Below, one piece after another: positions 53,402-62,761 of a stretch of DNA of 64,000 bases (positions are counted from its first letter, which is position 1; every line of letters starts with the position of its first letter). The stretch comes from Pirellulales bacterium (GTDB lineage: Bacteria > Planctomycetota > Planctomycetia > Pirellulales > Lacipirellulaceae). A program made the translations under genes and the position numbers. Location of the stretch: positions 124,001-188,000 of the forward strand of contig JAKVCC010000006.1 in assembly GCA_022448265.1 (NCBI GenBank), given 5' to 3'. The notes under the pieces are model-generated. The model saw only the letters and a program-made list of their open reading frames with translations. It was not told where the DNA came from and ran no database searches.

Positions 53402-53440
53402 AAAAAAAGAGCCTCGCCACCTATTCGGTGGCGAGGCTCT
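53402..53440 (-). terminator. Rho-independent terminator downstream of the HTH-receiver gene
   Basis: Perfect 14-bp stem AGAGCCTCGCCACC / GGTGGCGAGGCTCT around a 5-base loop, with seven A residues on the plus strand at 53402-53408 that become a T tract on the minus strand. It lies about 150 bp past the stop of the HTH-receiver gene and should end its transcript. Confidence 0.92.
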
Positions 53441-53588
53441 TTGCGCGGGGAAGTGGCAACCGACCGGGAGAGATCAGTGGCCGCGCAGTTGACTCATTCA
53501 ACAGCCCCTATTTCGCTATGATTATCCGCTGGCAGCAGTTTTGCAAACGGGTTGGTTACTAGTACCTTGCATTGCGAGGCAACGCGAC

Positions 53589-54161
53589 TTAGACCAACTC
53601 TTTTCGTGCACCAATCAGTGTTCGCAGCCTTTCCGCCAACAATGCGGCGTCGAACGGCTTCTTGAACGTCTCGTTGATGCTTGAACGATCGAAACTTGCT
53701 GTCGTGCCATCGTCCGGGAGCAAGGCAATCAGTGTCGTCTCTGCAAAATCGCTGCTGCGTCGCAGGTTTTGGCAAATTTGCAGGGCCTCGACTTGACCGA
53801 TCGAGAAATCGACAATTATGCAGTCGGGGTTGAAGCCTTCGGCCTGGATGCCGGCTTCAAATCCGCTGGCGGCAGTCGATGTGCGGAACGACTTTTCAGT
53901 AGGAAGTTCTCGCTTGAGATTCTCGATTAATACCTGGTCCTGTGCGACAATCAGGACTTTGGCCATTGCCTCGTCCTCAAGATCGCCTAGGGGCATGCCA
54001 TGTTCCTTGAGGAACATGATTAGATATTCTCGAGGGATACGGCGGTCTTGCGAACCGGGGATGCGGTAACCCTTCAAACGTCCAGAGTCAAACCATTTGC
54101 TGACCGTGCGGGGGGCCACTTTGCAAATCTTGGCGACCTGGCCAGTAGTAAAGACCTTCAT
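53589..54161 (-). CDS. N-terminal helix-turn-helix fused to a degenerate receiver domain
   Basis: 190 residues from ATG 54161. Residues 2-55 form an excisionase/MerR-type winged helix (FTTGQVAKICKVAPRTVSKW, GYRIPGSQDRRIPREYLI). Residues 67-188 are a receiver: KVLIVAQDQVLIENL, phosphoacceptor Asp in CIIVDFSIGQ, Lys in FKKPFD. The acidic pocket is reduced (AQD instead of DD/ED) and the switch Thr is absent (LIALLPDD). The order, DNA-binding domain first and receiver last, is the reverse of most response regulators. I recall closely similar proteins in other planctomycetes. The gene is monocistronic, ended by a strong terminator. Confidence 0.82.
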   Translation of the reverse strand: MKVFTTGQVAKICKVAPRTVSKWFDSGRLKGYRIPGSQDRRIPREYLIMFLKEHGMPLGDLEDEAMAKVLIVAQDQVLIENLKRELPTEKSFRTSTAASGFEAGIQAEGFNPDCIIVDFSIGQVEALQICQNLRRSSDFAETTLIALLPDDGTTASFDRSSINETFKKPFDAALLAERLRTLIGARKELV

Positions 54162-54903
54162 CACGGGTACTCCAAATAATGTCGTGCGTTTATGCTAGTC
54201 AAGCTGCGAGTTTCTCAACTCGCAACCTGGACGCCCTTACTTATCTGCTCTTAGCCTGGCGATTGAGTCCTTCCTGCCAGTCGTTTTCTTCCGGGTGGCG
54301 TTGCCCTTTGTCACAGGCCCCGTAAGGGGTGCTGAATGACTCCGAACAATGTTTCCCAGCCCTGTTGCCAAGAGCACTCCTGGGTCGGGGCGCTCCGTAA
54401 TCGCATGTTGGGTTGGCTCAGGTCCTTCTGATCCGCTCCGCCATGCTTGACATATCGGCAATGCAAGCACTGGAAGATTGGCAAAAGTCGTTAGATTGGC
54501 GACTTTAGGAATATGTCGCCCTAATCGTTATTGTCCAAATCTTTCCTCACGCACTGCGCCATCAAAACGGCAATAAAAATAAATACGGCTGCTGGAGAGA
54601 GCATGTGAACAGGGCGCGCGCAAGATGGGAATCAGCCGTTGGGCGTCGGTCGTTGTTCAATAACTACGATCGCCCTACGGATTTTTACCACTTTACGCCA
54701 GACACCCTTGTGTCAGGCAGGCTCCCCCCTTTTTGGACCGGATTTCTATTCCAGCCACCACTGATCGGGCCGGAGAGAATAACCTTTCCGATACATAGTT
54801 TCGATTAAACCGGGGCTCCAACTTTAGAAACTTTCGCATGTTGCGGTGAGATGACCGGTTGTAGCGGCTATGCGTGCAGTGCTGCCGGTGCTGGTGGAGA
54901 CTT
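54162..54903. other. Long intergenic region with one doubtful open frame
   Basis: About 740 bp. The minus-strand frame 54237-54470 (HAITERPDPGVLLATGLGNI, then KGNATRKKTTGRKDSIARL) is protein-like at its end but has no recognisable motif or ribosome site, so it is only a possible remnant. The plus-strand frame 54605-54808 has nothing to support it. The promoter of the HTH-receiver gene should lie near 54170-54260. Confidence 0.3.
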
Positions 54904-57900
54904 CTACGCTGCTTTGGCGCTACTGTCGGGTTGCCGGATGTGCCCATCGGCTGTCACGTCTTCAAACCGAACTGAGACGCGCTTCGAGATTCCGGACTCT
55001 TGCATCGTGATCCCGTAGAGCGTGTCGGCACACGACATGGTCCGTTTCGAGTGAGTGACCACAATAAACTGAGTTGAGCTCATGAACTCTTTGAGCACAT
55101 CCACAAAGCGGGCGATATTGGCTTCGTCGAGTGCCGCATCCACCTCATCAAGTACGCAAAAAGGGCTTGGGCGACTACGAAAAATAGCCAATAGGAGTGC
55201 TACGCAGGTAAGCGTGCGTTCGCCGCCAGATAGTAGTGAAATACTGCGTGGTTGATTGCCCGGCGGACGTGCGATGATCTCGATCCCGCATTCTAGAACG
55301 TCTTCGACCTCACTATTGTCAATGATGATGTCTGCCTCGCCACCCCCAAATAGATTGCGGTAAAGTTCTTGGAAGTGTCCGCGAATTACATCCAGGGCGC
55401 TGACAAACAGTTCACGGCTTTCCGCGTTGATCTGCGCGACCAGTCGTTCCAGTCGTAGCTTGGCACTCCGCAAGTCCTCGTATTGTTGCGAAAGATTTGT
55501 GTGGCGCTCCTCCACGGCCTCCAACTCCGAAAGTGCCTCAATATTCACGGGCCCGATCGTTTGAAGTTTTTGGCGCAAGGACCCGATTTCTTGATCAATT
55601 TGATCGCGAGGGCCAAGTTCCACGATTGGCTCTGTCGTGGCGAGCAGCGGTAGGTCGAAGTCAAATTCTTCTGAGAGGCGGGTCGTCAGCTCAGAACGCC
55701 TCTGCTTCACTTGCTGTAAGTGAAGCTCGGATTGCTGGAGCGCGCTTTGACTGTGGAGTAGCTGTTCGCGGATTTGATCAGAGGTCCGCAGAAGCTCCGC
55801 GCGTTGTTTTCGCTGTTCACCGTGGGCATTCGCCAGAGATTCCGATTTGGCAGCTAAGGTTTCTTTGGTCCGAAATAACTCGGCCAACTCACTACCAAAG
55901 TCAAGGACCGACCGCTTCAGTTCCTGCTGTTGTTGATGGCATTGGGTATCACGGTGCTGGGTCTCGGCCAGCGCTCGATCGTGTTCGGCGTGGTCGCGCT
56001 GGAGTTGTTCCATTTGGAGCCGCAATCCATCGCGACGTTGCTCACTGCGGGCTAGGGCCACGCGATAGTCGGTTACCGTCTTTTGCAATTCGGTAACTTG
56101 TTCCTCTAATTCCTTGCCCGTTTCCGACCACTGCTGCAAAGATGCCTCAAGTTTTTGCAATTGGTCTTGTTGGATCGTCACCTGCTGTCGGCGGGTTTCC
56201 AAATCCTTTGCAGCTGAGTTAGCCTGGTTGCCAGAAGTCGCGTGTTCTTCCGCCGCGATCGCATGTTGCTGGTTGGCCTGATCGGCCCGCTCGCGCAGTG
56301 CAGCCGCCTGGAGCTGGACTTTGTTCAGTTTCCCAGAAAGCTGCTTGTGGCGAGCTGCCAGTTGCTGCTGCTCTTGTTCCTCCTCGCGGACAGAGGATTC
56401 CAGTCTCTCGCAAACAACTTGTTTTTGTTCGGCAAGTGTTTCCATGTTACGGATTTCATCGACTAGCGCGCGCAGTTCGCTACGGCGCGAGAGCAATCCC
56501 GTGGTTGATTGCCGGGGTCCAACAATCAGTGTTCCGTCGGCCGCTACGACTTCGCCTACGACGGTGACATAATTCAATCCGCGACCGATGCCGCCGGCAA
56601 GTCGCATGGCAGTGGGTAGAGAATCAACAAACCACCAACGCCCCAAGAGCCTCCGGGCCAGACTCCCCAGGTCGATGGTCGTTTCCACGAATCGGTCGGC
56701 TCTCCCCATCACGCCGGGCTCGCTGCTCAAATCGATACGATCTACGGCACTGGCTGGCAGCGGGACATCGAGCCGCAAAAAGCTCGTTCGTCCAGCCCAG
56801 TCGGTCTCGGCCATCGTAAAGAAGGAGGGGTCCGCCTGATCGATAAGTAGGTGATTGGACCGGTCGCCTAGCGCAGTTTCCACAAGTGCTGCGGTGTCCG
56901 CGTCAACGCAGAGTAGATCGGCAACCACTCCGCGCACGCATCCAAAAGGGCCTTGGGGCTCATCGCGAGATAGCCGGAGGACTTCTTTTGTCCCGGCACT
57001 GAGTCCGTCGAGTCGCCGCTCCAGTTCTTCTAGTACGATGGCTCTTTCCCGTGCCCCGGTTAAACGCCCTCGCAAATCGGCCAGCTCAGCCTGTGACTGC
57101 GCAAGAAGTTGCCGATTTTCTTCCAATTGTCTTTGGACGCGTGTCAATTGTTGGTGCGCAGTTTGGGTGGCATCCTCCATGCGTTGCAACGTGCCTTCGA
57201 CCTCGGCAATTTGCCGGTCTAGCTCTGCCCGAGCCGTTTCGGCATACTGCAATTGCTCTCGGTAGCGCTCGCACGTTGCCATGGCATGGGTGCGCTGCGA
57301 CTCGAGTGCCTGAATTTGGTTTTCGAGCTGAGATGCCTCGCGAAACTTTGTCGCATGCTCTTCGCGCCACGTGTCGAGATTGCCACGACACTCGGCGAGA
57401 TCTTTTTGCGCAACGTCGAGCCGGCTCTGGTCGGACTGGACTTGGCCATCAATGTCACTGTATTGAGATTCGGCTGCTTGTAGCTGGCCCGTAGTTTCAG
57501 CAACGAGTTGCTCCGCGTCTCCGGCCCGGGATGTCATCGCCAGCAATTGTCGCTTGAGCCGGACAGATTCTTGCTGCAGTTCGTCACAACGGGCCAATTG
57601 ACTTCGCCGGGTCGATTCGCATTGAGCGATTCGCTCACGCACGGTGGCCAGGGAATCGCTGGTTTGATTGAGCTGGGTTTGCAGTTGGTCGGACTCAGTT
57701 TCTGAAGCAGCAATCCGTGTTTGGCTCTCAGTCGTTTGTTGTTGGAGTTGATCGCTCACGCCTTTGTTTTTTTCGACGGCCGCCTCCAGCTTCTTCCATT
57801 CGGCCGATAGATCACGCCAGTCCGCCAATGCGACCTGGGTGCGAAGTTGCTTTAGTCGATCGGATTGCTCCTTGTACTTGCGAGCCCGGCCAGCCTGGGA

Positions 57901-58515
57901 ACGTACAGTATGAAGCCGCGAATCGAGTTCGTCGACGATGTCGGAAAGCCGCAGAAGATTTTGCTCAACGCGCTCCAGACGCCGCGTGGCTTCTTGTCGT
58001 TTGATTTTAAACCGGCTAACCCCGGCGGCTTCTTCAAAAATTAGGCGTCGATCGCGGGGCGACGACTGAAGTAAGGCATCGACCTTCCCCTGCTCAATAA
58101 TGCTGTAGGCACCGCTGGAGACTCCCGTGCCGGCAAATACTTCGCGGATATCGCGGAGGCGTACCTGCTGCTGGTTGATCAAATACTCGCCTTCGCCGCT
58201 GTGGTACACCCGGCGCGTGACTTGTACTTCATCAGCGTCGAAATCGAGGATTCCGGTCGTGTTGTCGAAGACGAGTGTGACTTCTGCCGCATTGGATTGC
58301 TTGCGGCCCCTCGTGCCGCTAAAAATGACATCCGTCATTTCCTTGCCGCGCAATGCCTTAGCGCTTTGCGAACCAAGTACCCATTTGATGGCATCGACGA
58401 CATTCGATTTCCCCGAGCCATTCGGGCCTACAACCGACGTTATGCCCGACGAGAACTCAAACCGAGTACGGTCGGAAAAACTTTTGAAGCCATAGAGTTC
58501 CAGCGCTTTGAACAT
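54904..58515 (-). CDS. smc: Chromosome segregation protein SMC
   Basis: 1203 residues, normal for bacterial SMC. Seen: an N-terminal ATPase half with Walker A GPNGSGKSNVVDAIKWVLGS (near residues 32-39), two long coiled coils (about 170-490 and 670-1010), the hinge between them (about 510-655, with GVVADLLCVDADTAALVETA and LRLAGGIGRGLNYVTVVG), and the C-terminal half with signature SLLSGGERTLTCVALLLAIF and Walker B PFCVLDEVDAALDEANIARF. It compacts and segregates DNA together with ScpA and ScpB, which are not here. It starts 6 bp after the FlgI-like gene, so the two are cotranscribed. Confidence 0.97.
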   Translation of the reverse strand: MFKALELYGFKSFSDRTRFEFSSGITSVVGPNGSGKSNVVDAIKWVLGSQSAKALRGKEMTDVIFSGTRGRKQSNAAEVTLVFDNTTGILDFDADEVQVTRRVYHSGEGEYLINQQQVRLRDIREVFAGTGVSSGAYSIIEQGKVDALLQSSPRDRRLIFEEAAGVSRFKIKRQEATRRLERVEQNLLRLSDIVDELDSRLHTVRSQAGRARKYKEQSDRLKQLRTQVALADWRDLSAEWKKLEAAVEKNKGVSDQLQQQTTESQTRIAASETESDQLQTQLNQTSDSLATVRERIAQCESTRRSQLARCDELQQESVRLKRQLLAMTSRAGDAEQLVAETTGQLQAAESQYSDIDGQVQSDQSRLDVAQKDLAECRGNLDTWREEHATKFREASQLENQIQALESQRTHAMATCERYREQLQYAETARAELDRQIAEVEGTLQRMEDATQTAHQQLTRVQRQLEENRQLLAQSQAELADLRGRLTGARERAIVLEELERRLDGLSAGTKEVLRLSRDEPQGPFGCVRGVVADLLCVDADTAALVETALGDRSNHLLIDQADPSFFTMAETDWAGRTSFLRLDVPLPASAVDRIDLSSEPGVMGRADRFVETTIDLGSLARRLLGRWWFVDSLPTAMRLAGGIGRGLNYVTVVGEVVAADGTLIVGPRQSTTGLLSRRSELRALVDEIRNMETLAEQKQVVCERLESSVREEEQEQQQLAARHKQLSGKLNKVQLQAAALRERADQANQQHAIAAEEHATSGNQANSAAKDLETRRQQVTIQQDQLQKLEASLQQWSETGKELEEQVTELQKTVTDYRVALARSEQRRDGLRLQMEQLQRDHAEHDRALAETQHRDTQCHQQQQELKRSVLDFGSELAELFRTKETLAAKSESLANAHGEQRKQRAELLRTSDQIREQLLHSQSALQQSELHLQQVKQRRSELTTRLSEEFDFDLPLLATTEPIVELGPRDQIDQEIGSLRQKLQTIGPVNIEALSELEAVEERHTNLSQQYEDLRSAKLRLERLVAQINAESRELFVSALDVIRGHFQELYRNLFGGGEADIIIDNSEVEDVLECGIEIIARPPGNQPRSISLLSGGERTLTCVALLLAIFRSRPSPFCVLDEVDAALDEANIARFVDVLKEFMSSTQFIVVTHSKRTMSCADTLYGITMQESGISKRVSVRFEDVTADGHIRQPDSSAKAA

Positions 58516-58521
58516 GGGTTT

Positions 58522-60231
58522 TTAGCTCTTGCGGCCAAATAGCTCCGGCTGGGGCGTCTGGATTTGGTAGGAATCAGCCTCAGGAGTTGGGGAGCCTTGA
58601 TTTGATTTCAGCAACTCTTCCGCGGCTCCGGGCAAGGCATCTACTCGGAAACGACTGGTGAGAGAGCCGGTGTCCTTAGCTTGTTGCAGCATTTGCACGA
58701 CATCTGGATAATCCCCACCCAGTTCGACCACGGTTGCAATCACTTCGCGGAGGTTGTTGGTAATGACGCGCTGTTCGGTTGTTTTACCGAAGCGGCTAAT
58801 TTTGACTTCTGCTCCACTTAGACCATTGACGAGAATTCTCGGTCCTGCGTCGAGTACCAGCGGTAATTTTAGTTGTTGGTTATTGCCGAACAGAACGATT
58901 TCGGGCTTGTGGCTGCGAGTGACGTGGACCAAGGGTTCGCCCGGAATATCCAGCAGATGGAAGGTAAATTTTCCGTTCATGTCTTTTCCCCGAACAAACG
59001 GATCATTGGGCGACATCGCCGATAACGAACGGAAAGCCCCATAGCGGGTCTGCGCGCTCTTGACTTCCAGCAGGGAGCGCAACTCGTCGTAGGCGGCGCC
59101 ATCGTCCATCGCGCTGAGCGCCACCAGAGCATGGGCGCGGAAGGCAGGTTCTTCGCGGGCAATATTAGCCAGCGAAACGACCGCTTCGGTGATGTCGAGA
59201 TAGGCAAGGGCTTCCGCGGCATAAAAACGGACTTCAGGATCCTCGGCATTGAGTCCTTGCATGAGAACGTCGACGGCCGACTCGTTGCCAATCGCTTCCA
59301 GCCGCAGGGCCGCCGAGGCAGAGGTGATGGGATCGAGTAACTGGTTCCGCAAGAGATTCAACCGCGTTTCGATCTGCTTATGAGATTCCGACAGCGCAAT
59401 GCTGCGCACAATTCGCATGTATCTGCCTACGTTGTCTTTGTAGCGAGGATGGAGTTGGATTTCGATAAATTCATCCGTCTTGGGGGTGGCAACTCCCTCC
59501 CTTTGCCCGTCATAGTAGCTGAAGAAACGCTTGTTGATGGCTTTGCCGACGGACTGGCTCATGCGAACTGACTGGCGCTCGTGATCGAGAATGAGTCCTA
59601 AACCCCGCGATTTGATCGCCCGCCCACCGCCCAGCACGCGGCCGGTTCGGGCGAACGCTGCGTCTTCCTGCGAGTTCATAGCGGGATCAACGAGCACGGC
59701 ACCACGGGCGCGTGCCATCGGGTGTCCCTGGCGAATCTGACCGCCCAATACGGCCATTTCTTTGAGTCGCGTATCCAGGAGTTGCCCGCCCCGTAAACTC
59801 GTGGTGGCGCTTCGCGATGGGGCCCGAACCTCGACATCGAATTTCTCACCGGTTTGGATACCGGGCCGTAGGAAAGCTCGCACCAGCACCAAAGCTGTAT
59901 TGGGCGATGCTAAGACTTGATTGGGATTCTCCACATCCCGACGATTCATTTCAGCCAAAAGGGCCGCACGTTGGGGCGAAGGAGGAGGATCTTCGCCCGT
60001 CCCGGACAATCCGGTCAACAAGGCAACGGATTCCAGCTTGATATAGCCTAGCCCGTGGGGATGCGCTACCTCGCCGACGAGCAGGGTTTTGGGTGATTCA
60101 TCACAATCAACTTGCGCTTCGGGGCTTTGAGGTCGGAAGATGGGATTCATGCAGCCAGAGGCCGACAGACATAAGCCTATCGCCAGACAGCCGGAAGTGC
60201 GCAACGTTTTCTTGGACCCGTTGAGTCTCAC
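58522..60231 (-). CDS. FlgI-like (flagellar P-ring) lipoprotein with HEAT repeats
   Basis: 569 residues from GTG 60231. A lipoprotein signal ends in LCLSASGC. Residues about 45-290 resemble FlgI: GLGYIKLESVALLTGLSGTG, PNQVLASPNTALVLVRAFLR, PGIQTGEKFDVEVRAPSRSA and TSLRGGQLLDTRLKEMAVLG. Residues about 300-430 are HEAT-like (ALRLEAIGNESAVDVLMQGL, YAAEALAYLDITEAVVSLAN). A further domain (430-560) is unrecognised. True FlgI is an unlipidated periplasmic ring of about 350 residues. No flagellar operon is present; the only other trace is the dead fliG at 8 kb. It forms a run with smc. Confidence 0.75.
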   Translation of the reverse strand: MRLNGSKKTLRTSGCLAIGLCLSASGCMNPIFRPQSPEAQVDCDESPKTLLVGEVAHPHGLGYIKLESVALLTGLSGTGEDPPPSPQRAALLAEMNRRDVENPNQVLASPNTALVLVRAFLRPGIQTGEKFDVEVRAPSRSATTSLRGGQLLDTRLKEMAVLGGQIRQGHPMARARGAVLVDPAMNSQEDAAFARTGRVLGGGRAIKSRGLGLILDHERQSVRMSQSVGKAINKRFFSYYDGQREGVATPKTDEFIEIQLHPRYKDNVGRYMRIVRSIALSESHKQIETRLNLLRNQLLDPITSASAALRLEAIGNESAVDVLMQGLNAEDPEVRFYAAEALAYLDITEAVVSLANIAREEPAFRAHALVALSAMDDGAAYDELRSLLEVKSAQTRYGAFRSLSAMSPNDPFVRGKDMNGKFTFHLLDIPGEPLVHVTRSHKPEIVLFGNNQQLKLPLVLDAGPRILVNGLSGAEVKISRFGKTTEQRVITNNLREVIATVVELGGDYPDVVQMLQQAKDTGSLTSRFRVDALPGAAEELLKSNQGSPTPEADSYQIQTPQPELFGRKS

Positions 60232-60648
60232 TTAGATGCTCCTCCATCATCGAGCCCGCGCGCATCGCTCGCGGTCGGGGTGAAAATGGGACAGAAGCTT
60301 ATGAGCCAGGCCCGATGAGGTCAATACAGAGAGGATCGCGACCTAGCTAGCACACAGACACCCGAAAGAGCACGTGGGCTGGTCTTTGTGCAATTTTTGA
60401 GAAAAATGGCTTATTTGTTTGCGTAAACCACCGGATTTTCCGGTGAAAATCCATGAAGCTCTGCCGTTTTTGCGGAACAGCAACGTGGTCCCACAATTCA
60501 GCCTGGGATGACGCTCGCGGCAGCGCCACTTGCTGCCCCTAGGCGAAGATGTTTGTTCCTTGCCGGGGACTTTCTCAAGCTACCGGATTTGCCAGTGGTT
60601 CTTACTGAGAGCCCTAAGACGTGCAATCCAAAAACATGGACCCGATTG
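60232..60648. other. Intergenic region with a short inverted repeat
   Basis: No gene. CACCGGA and TCCGGTG pair perfectly around a 3-base loop at 60429-60445; flanking A/T runs are too weak for a standard terminator, so an operator or a weak transcript end for rnpA-yidD is possible. The promoter of the FlgI-like/smc run should lie near 60240-60420. Confidence 0.35.
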
Positions 60649-60909
60649 CTAGGGCGGGTCGTATCCTCCCGCTGTCCAGGGATGGCAGCGGCTGATGCGG
60701 AGCAGCCCCCGCAGGCTTCCGCGAATAGCTCCATACTTTTGCAGGCAACCTATAAAATACATGCTGCAAGTTGGCTGAAATCGGCAGCGGGGGCCTAGCC
60801 ACGGACTAATCAGCCACTGGTAGGCTTTGACCGCGCCAATCAGGCTCCAGCGAGGCAGGTCCAGAAAAAAGCGAGGCAAACGCCGAAAAATACGCCAGAC
60901 CCAATTCAT
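60649..60909 (-). CDS. yidD: Membrane protein insertion efficiency factor YidD
   Basis: 86 residues. The family core is clear: LIGAVKAYQWLISPWLGPRC, FQPTCSMYFIGCLQKYGAI and ISRCHPWTAGGYDPP, with the three conserved cysteines. It aids YidC-dependent insertion at the inner membrane. It overlaps rnpA by 4 bp, the usual rnpA-yidD arrangement. Confidence 0.95.
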   Translation of the reverse strand: MNWVWRIFRRLPRFFLDLPRWSLIGAVKAYQWLISPWLGPRCRFQPTCSMYFIGCLQKYGAIRGSLRGLLRISRCHPWTAGGYDPP

Positions 60910-61286
60910 AAGTGGTCCTCAGGTTTCGTTTCGCGGGCAGGCAGTTTGGCAGCATTTTTTAATGCGAGGTCCTTTAGCGAATTCTGCAATCGTCGCACGT
61001 TGGGCGCTGCGCCCCGACAGGGCAATACAACCAGATCGAGCTGCCTTGGCAACTTGTGCTGTGTTAGGCGAAACGCTTCCCGCAAGGAGCGCTTCCACTG
61101 ATTGCGGAATACTGCGTTGCCGCACTTGCGAGAAACTACCATTCCCAGCCGTGGTCCGGAAAATGAACTGCGGGCGGCATACACGATGATCATGTCGTCA
61201 GCTGCCGAGCAACGTTGCGAAAAGACGCGGTCAAATTCTTCAGATTTGACAAGACGGGACGATTTTGGAAAGCGGCGTTGTGTCAT
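60906..61286 (-). CDS. rnpA: Ribonuclease P protein component
   Basis: 126 residues. Seen: RLVKSEEFDRVFSQR, LGMVVSRKCGNAVFRNQWKR and LREAFRLTQHKLPRQLDLVV, the RNR-type signature of RnpA (here RNQWKRSLRE). It assists the RNA subunit in 5' maturation of tRNAs. rpmH, normally just upstream in most bacteria, is not here; a small membrane protein and dnaJ-type genes precede it instead. Confidence 0.93.
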   Translation of the reverse strand: MTQRRFPKSSRLVKSEEFDRVFSQRCSAADDMIIVYAARSSFSGPRLGMVVSRKCGNAVFRNQWKRSLREAFRLTQHKLPRQLDLVVLPCRGAAPNVRRLQNSLKDLALKNAAKLPARETKPEDHL

Positions 61287-61291
61287 GACTT

Positions 61292-61618
61292 TTAAGATGT
61301 CGTCGTTTCATCGGTACCCAAGGTATCGCCAAGATCGCAGCCCTTGGGTGGCTCTTGGGGGCGAAGCAGAGGTGGTTGCTTGGCGGACGACCGGGACGAC
61401 AACACGTCGGGAGGTACGGCCGGACCCCGGCGGTGTTCGCCCAAGCGTCTAACCCAATGCCCGCCCAATAACGTGCCAACGATCATCAGCAATCCCAATA
61501 AGGCTATTGCCAGCAGCGCCATCAAGCCGATCGTGCGGGTCGTCTCGGGAATGTGATCCGGCGTGGGCGACCGCTGCGCTAGGAGTGTCGCGTAGTCGAT
61601 CAGCATCACTCCTACCAT
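61292..61618 (-). CDS. Small hypothetical membrane protein
   Basis: 108 residues from ATG 61618, which overlaps the stop of the DnaJ-family gene; ATG 61606 is an alternative. One membrane helix (IGLMALLAIALLGLLMIVGT, about residues 29-49) followed by a basic, proline-rich, probably cytoplasmic tail (WVRRLGEHRRGPAVPPDVLS). It is not a family I know. It sits between the dnaJ-type gene and rnpA with a 5-bp gap to rnpA, so it is part of that run. Confidence 0.6.
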   Translation of the reverse strand: MVGVMLIDYATLLAQRSPTPDHIPETTRTIGLMALLAIALLGLLMIVGTLLGGHWVRRLGEHRRGPAVPPDVLSSRSSAKQPPLLRPQEPPKGCDLGDTLGTDETTTS

Positions 61619-62568
61619 TGCAAGTCTGCCCGCGGGTCTTCCCGATAGTTTTCGCAAATTGAGCGCAGCTGTTGGCGATCTTCGTCGTCGAGATTCGCAG
61701 GCAGCACGATCTGCAATTCAGCGAACAGATCTCCCGACGAGCCATCGGTTTTTTTGATGCCGTGACCCTTGACGCGAAGTTTGCTACCGCTGGACGCGCC
61801 GGCCGGTACTATCAGCGAAATAGTGCCGTGCGGAGTCGGAACATCAATCTTGGCCCCCGCCAGGGCCTCGGTCAAAGCAATGGGCACGCGGACATCGAGC
61901 CGATTACCGTGGCGGCGAAAATGCGGATGGGGCGCCACCAAGACTTGGATGAGAATATCGCCGGTGGCACCGCCATTGGAACTTGGGTTTCCCTGATCGC
62001 GGAGTCGAATCTTCTTGCCCGATTCTATCCCTGCGGGGATTTTAACCTGAATATTCTCCACGTGGCCGTCGGGCCGCCGCACGGCGATCTGTGCTTCTCC
62101 GCCAAGCACCGCTGTGGTAAAGGGGACGGTCAGTTCTTGCTCGATATGTGTGCCGCGTGTTGGGGCCGGGCGTTGCGGATTTTTTTTCCCCCGCTGGCTG
62201 AAGTTTTTGAACAGGTCAGCGAATCCGCCCCCGCCCCCGCCCAACAAGTCTTCAATGTTAATATCCATGTGGGGGCCGCGTGGGCCTCCTCCGCCAGGCC
62301 ATCCTTGCGGGGCCCCGCCGCCACCATAGGACTCGCTGCCTCCAAAAGACTCATAGTCACTGCCGTAACGATCGTACAGCTCTCGTTTCTTGGAGTCATT
62401 CAGTACATCGAACGCAGTTTGCACGGCCTGAAATTTCGCCTTCGATCCAGCATCATCCGGATTGAGGTCCGGATGATGTTGACGAGCCAGTTGGCGATAG
62501 GCCCTTTGGATCTCGTCGGGAGACGCGTTGCGGCCAACGCCCAGTGTTGCGTAGTAGTCTTCTGCCAT
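61612..62568 (-). CDS. DnaJ-family co-chaperone, CbpA-like (no zinc finger)
   Basis: 318 residues from ATG 62568; the frame is open upstream without support. A J domain (EDYYATLGVGRNASPDEIQR with the HPD motif in RQHHPDLNPDD), a Gly-rich linker (about 85-135), then two C-terminal beta domains (EQELTVPFTTAVLGGEAQIA, then KIPAGIESGKKIRLRDQGNP and RRHGNRLDVRVPIALTEALA). The four CxxCxGxG zinc motifs of DnaJ are missing, so it is the CbpA/type B kind. It stimulates DnaK; dnaK is not in the window. Confidence 0.9.
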   Translation of the reverse strand: MAEDYYATLGVGRNASPDEIQRAYRQLARQHHPDLNPDDAGSKAKFQAVQTAFDVLNDSKKRELYDRYGSDYESFGGSESYGGGGAPQGWPGGGGPRGPHMDINIEDLLGGGGGGFADLFKNFSQRGKKNPQRPAPTRGTHIEQELTVPFTTAVLGGEAQIAVRRPDGHVENIQVKIPAGIESGKKIRLRDQGNPSSNGGATGDILIQVLVAPHPHFRRHGNRLDVRVPIALTEALAGAKIDVPTPHGTISLIVPAGASSGSKLRVKGHGIKKTDGSSGDLFAELQIVLPANLDDEDRQQLRSICENYREDPRADLQW

Positions 62569-62761
62569 GTGAGCTGCGAACGAAAGGGCACAGTTGAGGG
62601 GGGGGACTCTGGTCCCCATTCTACCGGTGTCCACCGGGGATGGTAAGCCGCTCGAAGCGGGCTCATCGCCAGGATGTGTTTCCCCAGTCGCCTTAGTATT
62701 TTCGCTTGGAAAGCGTCGTATATTCTGCAGCAAGCACCGCCACTCGCCCCACCGTGGCACA

